Shown here: one piece after another, positions 11,387 to 20,394 of the stretch
Layout: every line of letters begins with the position of its first letter
Numbering within the stretch: the first letter of the stretch is position 1
Origin: Pseudomonadota bacterium
Lineage (GTDB): Bacteria; Pseudomonadota; Alphaproteobacteria; Rhodospirillales; 2-02-FULL-58-16
DNA length: 36,254 bases
NCBI GenBank assembly: GCA_022545455.1
Contig: JACZQZ010000012.1
Span: forward strand, 1 to 36,254
Direction of reading: 5' to 3'
Program-made: the position numbers and the translations under genes
The notes under the pieces: generated by a model
Told to the model about the DNA's origin: nothing
What the model saw: the letters and a program-made list of their open reading frames with translations, nothing else
The model's database searches: none

Positions 11387-12584
11387 GCACCCTGGGGAAC
11401 ACGGCGAACCAGATCAGGGTCGCCACCTCCACGGCCAGGATCACGCCGAAGGCGGCCTGGTAGGCCATGGGCGCGTAGCCGCCGCTTTCGCTCACCGGCC
11501 ACAGGTCGATCACCGCGCCGATTCCCCACTGGACCAGGAACGCGGCCGAAAAGACCAGCACGTTCAAGCCGGTGATGACACGCCCGGCCAGCTCCGGCGG
11601 AAAGCTTTGGGACAGCACGGCGTATGACAGGATCCCGGCCGGCCCGAAGAACCCGAACAGGCCCCACACCACCGCCACCGACTCCGTCCACCCGAACGCC
11701 AGCGCCGCCTGGAGCACGATGAACGCGCCCATGCCGCCGACGGCGACGGCGATGGGCTTGATGCCGAGGCGGCCAAGCCGTTCGGCGATGAGGCCCATGA
11801 GGAGGAACCCGGCGATCATCGCCATGGCGATGAGCAAAAGGTGATTGGCGACGTCGGCGCGCCCGAGCCCCGCCACGTCGCGCAGCCACGGTCCCGACCA
11901 CAGGCTCTGGATGGCGAGAAACGCCGCCTGCGCCGCCACGGTCAGCGGCGCGATGCGCCAGAAGACGGGGCTGGTGAAGACCTTCACCACGCCGCCCATC
12001 TGGTCGCGCAACGGGGCCGGCGGGTAATCGCTTTTGCGCTCGGGGACGACCACGAAGATGGCGGCGGCGGCGGCCAGGGTGAGGGCGCCCAGGAACACGA
12101 ACACGCCGCGCCAGTCGGTCACCTGCAGCGCCGCCTCCACCGGCACCGTTCCGGTCAGGGCGCCAAGGCCGCCGACGGCCATCTGGCACCCGTTCACAAG
12201 CGGGATGCGGGGGCCGGGAAACCACATCACGAACGCCTTGAACGCCGCCATCAAACAGGCGGACACGCCCAACCCGATCAGGGCGCGGCCGAGGATCAGG
12301 CCCGCAGGCGTCTCGGCGGCGGCGAAGACGAAGGCGCCGAGGGCGGCGAAGGTCAAAAGCGCCGCTTCCGTCCTTCTCGGTCCGAAACGATCGAGCACGA
12401 TGCCGAGGGGAAGCTGAACGGCGGCGAAGGTCAGGAAATAGGCGCTGGTCAGAAGGCCCAGGTCGGCGGCGGTGAGACCAAGGTCCCCGACCAGATCGGG
12501 CGCGATCACCGCGTTGACCACCCGGAGAAGGTAGGAAAGGAAATAGCCGAGGGCAAAGGGGACGAAAACGCGGAGAAGGGTCAT
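11376..12584 (-). CDS. MFS transporter
   Basis: MTLLRVFVPFALGYFLSYLLRVVNAVIAPDLVGDLGLTAADLGLLTSAYFLTFAAVQLPLGIVLDRFGPRR; multiple TM helices; start ATG 12584. Confidence 0.92.
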   Translation of the reverse strand: MTLLRVFVPFALGYFLSYLLRVVNAVIAPDLVGDLGLTAADLGLLTSAYFLTFAAVQLPLGIVLDRFGPRRTEAALLTFAALGAFVFAAAETPAGLILGRALIGLGVSACLMAAFKAFVMWFPGPRIPLVNGCQMAVGGLGALTGTVPVEAALQVTDWRGVFVFLGALTLAAAAAIFVVVPERKSDYPPAPLRDQMGGVVKVFTSPVFWRIAPLTVAAQAAFLAIQSLWSGPWLRDVAGLGRADVANHLLLIAMAMIAGFLLMGLIAERLGRLGIKPIAVAVGGMGAFIVLQAALAFGWTESVAVVWGLFGFFGPAGILSYAVLSQSFPPELAGRVITGLNVLVFSAAFLVQWGIGAVIDLWPVSESGGYAPMAYQAAFGVILAVEVATLIWFAVFPRVLRG

Positions 12585-12696
12585 CGGGGGATGCTCGGAC
12601 GTCGGGTTTGCGTCGTCGGAGGCGCGGACCGGCCACACACGCCCGCCCAGGGCGCCGGCGCCGGGCCGTCAAGGAGGGTAAGGCCGAACAGGGACC

Positions 12697-14382
12697 CTAG
12701 TTCTCCTTCAGGGGCAACGCGGTTTCCAACTCGGCCTCGAGCCGCCAGCCTCCCCGGGCCCGGCGCCACAACGTGAAAGCGCCGTAGACCAGCACCACCG
12801 TCGCCACCACGGGCCGCGGGATGCCGCCCATCATGTAGAGCGGTACGGAAACGGCGAAGCACGCCGCCGGCAGGTAGAAGAGCGTCCACTTCTTTTTGCC
12901 GCGGTGCGACTGAAACAAGGGAAAGAGGGCGGAAAACATAGCGATGGTGAAGAAGAACAGCGACCACGGCCGGGTGAAGAAGGGCGAGATGTCGGTGGTG
13001 ATGGCCAGGGCCCGGGCCAGGTTGAGCTCGGCGATGTTGCCCAGCACCACGCCCAGGATCATCGGCGCCAGGGGGAAGCCGAAATGCCGCATCAAGAAAC
13101 CGAGGATGCCGAACCACACCAGCGTCCAGACGTCGAACTCGATGTTGTTGATGGCGAACACGCCGATGCCGCAGAAACCGAGGATGACCCCCGCCAACAC
13201 GTACATGCGGACCCGGGTCACCAGCACGAAGACGCGGAGCATGAAGGACTGCAGGCCGATCATCATGAAGGTGGCGACGAAGAAGGCGATGAAGATGGAA
13301 TAGGCGATCAGCGGTTCTTCGGCGATGAAGGTGGGGCTCGGGATGACGTCGTGGATCAAGAGCGCGCCCAACATCACCGCCGTCGTCACGTCGCCGGGAA
13401 TGCCCAAGGCCATCATCATGATCAGCGCGCCCCCTTCGACCGCGTTGTTGGAGCTTTCCGGCGCGATGATGCCGTCGGCGATGCCGGTGCCGAACTTCTC
13501 GGGGTATTTGGAGGCCTTCTTGGCCTGGTCGTAGGCCAGGATGTTGGCGATGGAGCCGCCGGCGCCGGGCAGGATGCCGGTGAACACGCCGATGAGGGAG
13601 GACCGGACGACGATGGTCCAACGCTTCGCCACTTCCGCGATGGCCCGGCGGTGTTCGATCCTGACATAGAGGGTGCTCCTCTCGGTCAGGGACTTTCGCG
13701 CCGTTTCGGGATCGCGGACGTCCTTCAACAGTTGGCTGAAGGCGAACAGGCCGATGAGCACGGCGATGAAATCGAAGCCCTGGAGGAGCGTATCGGAGCC
13801 GAAGTTGAAACGCGCCATGCCGATGGCCTCGTCCTCGCCGACGGTCCTGATCAGCAGCCCGAGCGCCCCGGCGATCAGGCCCTTGACCATATGCTTTCCG
13901 GCCAGGCTGGCGGTGATGGTCAACGCGAACATCACCAGCATGAAGTAGTCCCAGGGATTGAATTCCAGCCCGATCCTGGCAAGCTGCGGCGCCAGCGTCA
14001 CCAGCAGGATGGCGCTGATGATGCCGCCCGCGAACGACGACCACACGCCGATGCCGAGGGCCAGGCCCGGCTCGCCCTTGCGCGCCATGGGGAAGCCGTC
14101 GAAGGTGGTGGCCACCGACGAGGGCGTCCCCGGGATGCCGGTCAAAATCCCCGCCATCAGGCCGCCCGACAGACCGCCGACGAGGACGCTGACCATGGTC
14201 GCCAGCCCCTGGGGCGCCGGCATGCCGAAGGTAAACGGCAGCGTCAGGACCACCGCCATGGCGATGGTGAAGCCGGGGATGGCGCCGGCGATCAGGCCGC
14301 CGGCGACGCCGACCATCATCAGGATGAAGGTCTTGATGGTTCCAAGCTCGACAAAAGCCGCAAGGATGTTTTCGATTATCAC
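12697..14382 (-). CDS. tctA: tripartite tricarboxylate transporter permease, TctA family
   Basis: GAIPGFTIAMAVVLTLPFTFGMPAPQGLATMVSVLVGGLSGGLMAGILTGIPGTPSSVATTFDGFPMARKGEP is characteristic of TctA. Confidence 0.94.
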   Translation of the reverse strand: MIIENILAAFVELGTIKTFILMMVGVAGGLIAGAIPGFTIAMAVVLTLPFTFGMPAPQGLATMVSVLVGGLSGGLMAGILTGIPGTPSSVATTFDGFPMARKGEPGLALGIGVWSSFAGGIISAILLVTLAPQLARIGLEFNPWDYFMLVMFALTITASLAGKHMVKGLIAGALGLLIRTVGEDEAIGMARFNFGSDTLLQGFDFIAVLIGLFAFSQLLKDVRDPETARKSLTERSTLYVRIEHRRAIAEVAKRWTIVVRSSLIGVFTGILPGAGGSIANILAYDQAKKASKYPEKFGTGIADGIIAPESSNNAVEGGALIMMMALGIPGDVTTAVMLGALLIHDVIPSPTFIAEEPLIAYSIFIAFFVATFMMIGLQSFMLRVFVLVTRVRMYVLAGVILGFCGIGVFAINNIEFDVWTLVWFGILGFLMRHFGFPLAPMILGVVLGNIAELNLARALAITTDISPFFTRPWSLFFFTIAMFSALFPLFQSHRGKKKWTLFYLPAACFAVSVPLYMMGGIPRPVVATVVLVYGAFTLWRRARGGWRLEAELETALPLKEN

Positions 14383-14394
14383 TTCGGCTTTCCC

Positions 14395-14895
14395 TTAGAA
14401 CCGGCCCAGGATCATGCCCGGCGGCAGCAGGACGCCGAGGCCGAAGGTAAACAGGCTCCACATGCCGCCGATGGCCACCAGCGCCACGGCGGCATGGAGA
14501 ACCAGGTTTTTCCGGTCCCAGCCGCCGAGCGCGCCCAACAGCACGAAGACGAAGGTGACCCCGCCGATCAGCATGCCGAGCACCGGCAGCGTCGCCAGGT
14601 AGGCGAAAAACAGCACGAAGCACCAGATCGGGTTCTTCCAATAATAGATCCAATCCCGGAAATTCGTCAGGGGGGGGCCTTGTTCGCCGTCTTTTTCATC
14701 GGGGCCCGCGCGCAGGGACTGGACCAGGTAGATCAAGGACAGGAACGCCAGCACGCCCAGGACGGCCCGGGGCCAGGTGCTCGGCATCAGGACGCCGTAG
14801 TCGGGCTGGCGGATATCGAAGCTGGCCCAGAAGAAGACGCCGCAGAAGACGAGCAGGATGATGGCGATGACGACGTCGCGGTTGAGACGTTGCAT
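14395..14895 (-). CDS. tctB: tripartite tricarboxylate transporter small membrane subunit, TctB family
   Basis: 166-aa hydrophobic protein with about 4 TM helices, between tctA and tctC; MQRLNRDVVIAIILLVFCGVFFWASFDI. Confidence 0.88.
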   Translation of the reverse strand: MQRLNRDVVIAIILLVFCGVFFWASFDIRQPDYGVLMPSTWPRAVLGVLAFLSLIYLVQSLRAGPDEKDGEQGPPLTNFRDWIYYWKNPIWCFVLFFAYLATLPVLGMLIGGVTFVFVLLGALGGWDRKNLVLHAAVALVAIGGMWSLFTFGLGVLLPPGMILGRF

Positions 14896-14925
14896 GGCGG
14901 TCTCGCGGCGATCGAGCGCTGAAAA

Positions 14926-14955
14926 CGGCCCGGACCGGCGTTACGGCCCGGGCCG
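14926..14955 (-). promoter_or_regulatory. intercistronic hairpin between tctC and tctB
   Basis: CGGCCCGG (14926-14933) pairs with CCGGGCCG (14948-14955), 14-nt loop; followed by TTTTC on the minus strand. Confidence 0.65.
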
Positions 14956-14981
14956 CTTTCGAGTGGTTTTACCCTTTGTTT

Positions 14982-15962
14982 TTATTTTTTGTACATGCCG
15001 ATCTTGATGGCGACCTTTTCATAGTCCTTGTAGGTCTGTTCCGCCCACTTGCGGTATTCCACGGGTCCGACCCATTTGATGTCGGTGCCTTTGGCGTCCA
15101 TCTGTTTCAACAGGCCGGAATCTTCGGCCGCTGCCTTGAAGACGTTGGACCAGTGCTCGATGATGTGCTTGTCGGTGCCTTTGGGCGCGACGATGCCACG
15201 TTTCAGGGCGAACACCATGTCGACGCCCAATTCCCTCATGGTCGGCATGTTCGGCAGGTGCTTGGAACGCTTAGTGTCGGCGATGGCATAGCCCTTGAGG
15301 TCGCCGTTCTCCAGGTACTTGCGGCCCGAGGCCACGTTGAGCACGCCGAGCTGGATGGCGTTCGACAGAAGCGCCGTCATCCGCTGCCGCGTGCCGTCGA
15401 ACGGCACGTACTTGAACTTCATGCCGGTCAGGTCCTCCATGATCAGCCACATGAACTGGCTGGTGGAGCCGAAGGTCGCGCCCGTCAGGATGGTTCCGGG
15501 CGCCGCCAGCGCCGCCTTCTTGAGCTCGGCGAACGTGTTCCAGGGCGCCTGGCCCGACGCGCCGACGATGTCGGGCGTGGAGGTCAACAGCGCCACCATC
15601 TCGAACTTCCCGAAGTGGAACTTGATGCGGCCGTTGAGGTAGCTGGTGATGGCGCTCTGGTGGATGGCGAAGAGCGTGCAGCCGTCGGGCTTGGCTTTTG
15701 CCGCTTCCTTGGCGCCCTTGTTGCCGCCCTGGCCGGGAACCGTGACGACCTTGATCTTGGACTTGATGTCCAGGTTCTGGATGGTCTTCTCGAAGATCGA
15801 GAAGATCACGTGGGTGCCGCCGCCCGCCTTCCACGGCACGATCAGTTTGGCCGTTTTGCACTTTGGGGCCTCGGAATGGGCCACCGCGGCGCCGGGCGCG
15901 AATGCCAGTGCCACGGCGGCAGCGGCGACGCCAAGGATGGCGGTGGTAAGTCCTCGTCTCAT
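14982..15962 (-). CDS. tctC: tripartite tricarboxylate transporter substrate-binding protein, TctC/Bug family
   Basis: Signal peptide MRRGLTTAILGVAAAAVALAFAPGAAVAHS; LIVPWKAGGGTH… VVTVPGQGGNKGAKEAAKAKPDGCTL Bug-type core. Confidence 0.92.
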   Translation of the reverse strand: MRRGLTTAILGVAAAAVALAFAPGAAVAHSEAPKCKTAKLIVPWKAGGGTHVIFSIFEKTIQNLDIKSKIKVVTVPGQGGNKGAKEAAKAKPDGCTLFAIHQSAITSYLNGRIKFHFGKFEMVALLTSTPDIVGASGQAPWNTFAELKKAALAAPGTILTGATFGSTSQFMWLIMEDLTGMKFKYVPFDGTRQRMTALLSNAIQLGVLNVASGRKYLENGDLKGYAIADTKRSKHLPNMPTMRELGVDMVFALKRGIVAPKGTDKHIIEHWSNVFKAAAEDSGLLKQMDAKGTDIKWVGPVEYRKWAEQTYKDYEKVAIKIGMYKK

Positions 15963-16148
15963 CGTATGCCTCCCATATTGAAATCACAGGTAATCCAGGG
16001 GTAAAGGCACACAAACACTCTGCCGCATCATGGGCCGACAGAGTCGTCAGGCACCCTCCCCCTTGCAAATTTTGCTTACGCCAGTCTAGCCTGTGCCCTT
16101 CGGACTGACTACCCCCGCGTAAGCGCATCCAAGAACATTAACGATTTC

Positions 16149-16991
16149 GTGAACAGGGACGGTCCCGTGGCACCAACGGCACAACAGGATCTGCGGGTCG
16201 GCGTGGGCGGCGTGGGCACCATCGGGGGGGCGGTCGCCGCCCGCCTGGATCAAGGCATTCCGGGGCTCCGGCTCGTGGCCGTCGCGGCGCGCAACGTGGA
16301 CAAGGCGCGCCGGCGCATGGAGGGGTTCCGCACCCCGGTGCCCGTGGTCTCCCTCGGCAAGCTTGCCGGGGACGCCGACGTGATCGTGGAATGCGCGCCG
16401 GCGGGCGCCTTTGCCGAGGTCGCCGAGCCGGCGATCCGGGCCGGGCGGATATTCGTCCCGGTGAGCGTCGGGGCGCTCCTCGGCGCCCCCGGACTGATCG
16501 ATCTGGCGGGCGAGACGGGTGCGCGCATCATCGTTCCCTCGGGCGCGCTCCTTGGTCTCGACGCGGTGCGCGCCGCGGCCGAGGGCGACATCCGCTCGGT
16601 GACGATGATCACCCGCAAACCGCCCGCGGCGCTCGCCGGGGCGCCGTACCTGGAGGAACACGGCATCTCCGTCGACGGCCTCACGGCGCCGCTCAAGGTC
16701 TTCGCCGGCAACGCCCGGGACGGCGCCAGGGGATTCCCGGCCAACGTGAACGTGGCCGCGGCGCTGAGCCTGGCCGGAATCGGGCCGGAACGGACGCGGC
16801 TCGAAATCTGGGCCGACCCGGGCGTCACCCACAACACCCACGACATCGAGGTCGACGCCGACAGCGCCCGCTTCCGGATGACCATCGAGAACGTGCCGAC
16901 GACGGAAAACCCGCGCACGGGGCGCATCACGGCGCTCAGCGTCATCGCCGTGCTGCGCGGCCTCGCCGCCCCGCTCAGGATCGGCACCTAA
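16149..16991 (+). CDS. L-aspartate dehydrogenase
   Basis: RVGVGGVGTIGGAVAARLD Rossmann motif; VIVECAPAGAFAEVAEPAI; IIVPSGALLGLDAVRAA; FPANVNVAAALSLAGIGPERTRLEIWADPGVTHNTHDIEV; …TENPRTGRITALSVIA. GTG start at 16149, alternatives downstream. Confidence 0.9.
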   Translation: MNRDGPVAPTAQQDLRVGVGGVGTIGGAVAARLDQGIPGLRLVAVAARNVDKARRRMEGFRTPVPVVSLGKLAGDADVIVECAPAGAFAEVAEPAIRAGRIFVPVSVGALLGAPGLIDLAGETGARIIVPSGALLGLDAVRAAAEGDIRSVTMITRKPPAALAGAPYLEEHGISVDGLTAPLKVFAGNARDGARGFPANVNVAAALSLAGIGPERTRLEIWADPGVTHNTHDIEVDADSARFRMTIENVPTTENPRTGRITALSVIAVLRGLAAPLRIGT

Positions 16992-17021
16992 CCGCCGGGC
17001 ACGCCGGGCACAAGGGATCGC

Positions 17022-18665
17022 TCAAAAACTCCTGGCCTTCTCGCGCAGCACGAACTTCTGGATCTTGCCCGTCGACGTCTTGGGCAAAGGGCCGAAGACC
17101 ACGTGGCGCGGACATTTGAAGTGGGCCATGTTGTCGCGGCACCATGCGATGATGGTCTCGGCGGACACGTCTGCGGCACCGGGCTTCAAGACGACGAAGG
17201 CGCACGGCGTTTCCCCCCAGGTCTCGTCCGGCCTGGCGACGACCGCCGCCTCCATCACGTCCGGGTGCCGGTGCAGCACCTCCTCTATCTCCAGGCTGGA
17301 AATGTTTTCCCCGCCCGAGACGATGATGTCCTTGGTACGGTCCTTGACCTCCATATAACCGTCGGCGTGCATGACCGCCAAATCACCGGAATGGAACCAG
17401 CCGCCGGCGAAGGCTTCGCCGGTGGTCTCGGGGTTCTTCAGGTACCCCTTCATCACCGTGTTGCCGCGCACCATCACCTCGCCGAGGGTCCGGCCATCGG
17501 CGGGCACCGGCTCAAGGGTTTCGGGGTTCGCCACCATGAGCTCGTACACCGTCGGGTAGCGTACGCCCTGGCGGGCCAGTTTGGCCGCCTTGTCCTCCGG
17601 CGTCATGGCGTCCCAGGGATCCTGCCAGGCGCAGAAGGTGGCCGGGCCGAAGGTTTCGGTGAGGCCGTAGAGGTGGGTAAAGCGGAACCCCATGCGCTCC
17701 ATGGCGGTGATGACGGCACTCGGCGGCGCGGCGCCGCCGGTGGCCACCTCCACCGTCTGGTCGAAGGACACTTTCACCTCGTCGGGCGCATGGATGAGCA
17801 TATTGACAACGATGGGCGCGCCGCACATGTGCGTGACCCCGTGCTCGGCGATCATCTGGAAGATCAGCGCCGGGTCCACCGTGCGCAAACACACGTGGGT
17901 TCCGGCGACCGCGGTAACGGCCCAGGTATGGGTCCAGCCGTTGCAGTGAAACATCGGCAGGGTCCAAAGATAGACCGACTTCCGGGTCAGCCCGAACACC
18001 ATGGCGTTGCCGAAGGCGTTGAGAAAGGCGCCCCGGTGGTGATAGACCACGCCTTTCGGGTTGCCCGTGGTGCCCGACGTGTAATTGAGCGCCAGGGCCT
18101 GCCACTCGTCCTCCGGGTACGACCAGCGGGCTTCGGGATCGCCCTCCGCCAGGAAGGCTTCGTAATCCATCTCGCCCAGCAGCTCGCCGTCCTCCGCCAG
18201 CGGATCGTCGATGTCGATGACGACGATGGCGCGGCCGATCTTCGCCAGGGCCTCCTTGACGGCGGGCGACAACGCGCGATCCGTGATCAGGACCTTGGCT
18301 TCGCCATGGTTGAGGATGAAGGCGATGGTTTCGCCGTCCAGCCGGTAATTCAGGGCGTTCAGCACGGCGCCGGCCATGGGCACGCCATAGTGCGCTTCCA
18401 GCATGGCCGGCACGTTGGGCGCCATCAGCGCCACCGTGTCGCCGGGCCCCACGCCGCGTTTGTCAAGCGCGCTCGCCAGACGGCGGCAGCGCTCGTAGAA
18501 CGCGCGGTAGGTGTAGCGCTTCGTGCCGTGGATGACGGCCGTCTTGTCGGGATAGACCGAAGCCGCCCGGGTCAGATAACTGAGCGGTGTCAGGGGCTGG
18601 TGGTTGGCCGGATTCCGGCCCAGGTCCCGTTCGTAGATGTTGGATTCCCTCTGCGGCTTGATCAC
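17022..18665 (-). CDS. acyl-CoA synthetase (AMP-forming; DmdB-like fatty-acyl/methylmercaptopropionyl-CoA ligase group)
   Basis: NYTSGTTGNPKGVVYHHRGA AMP-binding motif; YLKNPETTGEAFAGGWFHSGDLAVMHADGYMEVKDRTKDIIVSGGENISSLEIEEVL; GTG start 18665. Confidence 0.9.
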   Translation of the reverse strand: MIKPQRESNIYERDLGRNPANHQPLTPLSYLTRAASVYPDKTAVIHGTKRYTYRAFYERCRRLASALDKRGVGPGDTVALMAPNVPAMLEAHYGVPMAGAVLNALNYRLDGETIAFILNHGEAKVLITDRALSPAVKEALAKIGRAIVVIDIDDPLAEDGELLGEMDYEAFLAEGDPEARWSYPEDEWQALALNYTSGTTGNPKGVVYHHRGAFLNAFGNAMVFGLTRKSVYLWTLPMFHCNGWTHTWAVTAVAGTHVCLRTVDPALIFQMIAEHGVTHMCGAPIVVNMLIHAPDEVKVSFDQTVEVATGGAAPPSAVITAMERMGFRFTHLYGLTETFGPATFCAWQDPWDAMTPEDKAAKLARQGVRYPTVYELMVANPETLEPVPADGRTLGEVMVRGNTVMKGYLKNPETTGEAFAGGWFHSGDLAVMHADGYMEVKDRTKDIIVSGGENISSLEIEEVLHRHPDVMEAAVVARPDETWGETPCAFVVLKPGAADVSAETIIAWCRDNMAHFKCPRHVVFGPLPKTSTGKIQKFVLREKARSF

Positions 18666-18865
18666 GGCGCTGCCTCCCCCTCCCGCGTCAAACGTGACGA
18701 TGCCGCCGATTTTATCCCGCCCGGGTCGGTATGTATCGAAAAGTACCCTCGTCCGAACTCCCGCGGCCTCGGCGCCGCCACTATGGATTATACTGTCGAA
18801 ACCCGCTAAGGTCCGGCGGCGGCGTTCTCGATGTTGAAACCGAATATGAATGGCTTGGGGTAGTG

Positions 18866-18988
18866 ATGGCGGAAGACTTTGACCATACAGAAGACTTTGA
18901 CCATAAAAATGTAGCATTGGTGGCGGGGATAATCGGGGGCGTTGTCCTCTTGATAGGACTTGTGGGTGTTTTAATTACTCTTTTATGA
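18866..18988 (+). CDS. 40-aa predicted single-TM microprotein (MAEDFDHTEDFDHKNVALVAGIIGGVVLLIGLVGVLITLL)
   Basis: ATG 18866; acidic N-terminus then continuous hydrophobic segment; ATGA overlap with the next small ORF. Confidence 0.55.
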   Translation: MAEDFDHTEDFDHKNVALVAGIIGGVVLLIGLVGVLITLL

Positions 18989-19101
18989 CCGCGGGTTATT
19001 TCACCCTTGGCATTGTCGTGGGGTTCATCCTGGCCGTGATTTTCCCGTGGGCGCTGTTGCGGAAGCTGGAGAGCAAGGACGAGGGAAAAGAAGAACGCTA
19101 A
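18985..19101 (+). CDS. 38-aa predicted single-TM microprotein (MTAGYFTLGIVVGFILAVIFPWALLRKLESKDEGKEER)
   Basis: ATG 18985 overlaps the TGA of the preceding ORF; hydrophobic segment then charged tail; below the ORF-track length cutoff. Confidence 0.5.
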   Translation: MTAGYFTLGIVVGFILAVIFPWALLRKLESKDEGKEER

Positions 19102-19455
19102 GGCCCCGTTCGCGATCGAGCCCTTTTCCGTACAGGCCAACGCCACGCCGGGGTGCCGCATGGCGGGTTTCGGAGGGGTTTCCCCTACACCCGTTTCATC
19201 GCCGTAAAGCGACACGGACAACACGCCCGACCCGGCACCCGGCAATACCTGCCGCGTCCGCTTGGTGCGCGTGCTCCGCGTCGCCGGAAACATCGCGGCT
19301 CCGCCCCGCCATTCCCCACCATTTTCCTTGTTTTTCAGAAGGGTCCCCGTTCCCCCGCCGGCTGGCGCGGAGTTTGCTGGGGTGCGGGCGGTTGAAACCC
19401 AATCGGGCGTCGGGTTTCGGCTCCTCCACCAACAAAGAAGAATGAGGCTCTGGCA

Positions 19456-19653
19456 ATGATCAAAACCAAAACAGTCGCGCTGGCTTTGGCGCTGACAGGT
19501 CTTTCGGCCTGTGAAGCGGCGGACCCGTTCAACCTGTCGGGCCAGGAAGACTATAAACTCGGTGTCGGCAGTCCCCCCAACACACAACCGTTCAGCTCTT
19601 ATCCCCAGCCGGACGGCACCAGCGTCGTCATCAAGGTAGGGGTGAAAATCTGA
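19456..19653 (+). CDS. small predicted lipoprotein (65 aa)
   Basis: MIKTKTVALALALTGLSAC|EAADPF: signal peptide with LSAC lipobox; GAGG upstream of ATG. Confidence 0.65.
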   Translation: MIKTKTVALALALTGLSACEAADPFNLSGQEDYKLGVGSPPNTQPFSSYPQPDGTSVVIKVGVKI

Positions 19654-19709
19654 CGGGCGGGCGCCGGGAGCACGGCCGAAGCAACCAAAGAGGCGATGGA
19701 AAGCGCCCC

Positions 19710-20390
19710 CTAAAGCAGTCCCATGGTCTTGAAGGAGGTGTAGCCGTCCTTGCTGACGACGAGGTGGTCGTGCAGCGTGATCCCCAGCTTTTCGGCCGCC
19801 TCCCGGACCTCCCGGGTCATTTCGATGTCGGCTTTCGACGGCGTCGGATCGCCCGACGGGTGGTTGTGGACCATGATCAGGGCGGTGGCGCCCAGCTCAA
19901 GGGCCCGCTTGACCACCTCGCGCGGATAGACCGGCGTGTGATCGACGGTTCCCTTCTGCTGCACCTCGTCGGCGATGAGGACGTTCTTGCGGTTGAGATA
20001 GAGGATGCGGAACCGTTCGGTGTCTTCGTACGCCATGCTGGTCCGGCAGTAATCCAGGAGCTTTTGCCAGTTGGCCAGCACCGGGCGTTGCATCACCTCG
20101 CCGCGCGCCATGCGCACGGCCGCCGCCTGCACCGTCTTCAGGGCGAGGACGCCGGCCTCGCCCACGCCTTCCACCTCCTTGAGCGCCCGCGGACCGGCGC
20201 CGATGACCTCGGCGAAGGAGCCGAAGCGCTTGAGCAGGGCCTTGGCCAGGGGTTTGACGTCCCGGCGCGTGTGCGCGGCGAACAGGACCAGCTCCAGGAG
20301 CTCGTAATCGGGCAGGGCGTCGGCCCCCGCCTTCATGAAGCGCTCGCGCAGGCGATTGCGGTGTCCGCTATGGTCGGGGGCGCCGGGCAC
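19710..20390 (-). CDS. radC: RadC family JAB/MPN-domain protein
   Basis: GHRNRLRERFMKAGADALPDYELLELVLF… ALIMVHNHPSGDPTPSKADIEMT (JAMM motif HNHPSGDPTPS) … LHDHLVVSKDGYTSF. Confidence 0.95.
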   Translation of the reverse strand: MPGAPDHSGHRNRLRERFMKAGADALPDYELLELVLFAAHTRRDVKPLAKALLKRFGSFAEVIGAGPRALKEVEGVGEAGVLALKTVQAAAVRMARGEVMQRPVLANWQKLLDYCRTSMAYEDTERFRILYLNRKNVLIADEVQQKGTVDHTPVYPREVVKRALELGATALIMVHNHPSGDPTPSKADIEMTREVREAAEKLGITLHDHLVVSKDGYTSFKTMGLL

Positions 20391-20394
20391 GGCG

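Noticed and set aside
12581-14653. 690-aa minus-strand ORF in an alternative frame of tctA
   Set aside because: Out-of-frame shadow of the TctA gene, Arg/His-rich.
12904-14922. 672-aa plus-strand ORF antisense to tctA/tctB
   Set aside because: His/Asp/Glu/Gln-rich composition typical of antisense to a GC-rich membrane protein gene; TctA/TctB on the other strand are well supported.
19710-20390. radC as a marker of a genomic island
   Set aside because: It is in a conserved-looking radC-map-sfsA run with no integrase, plasmid or phage genes; core RadC more likely.
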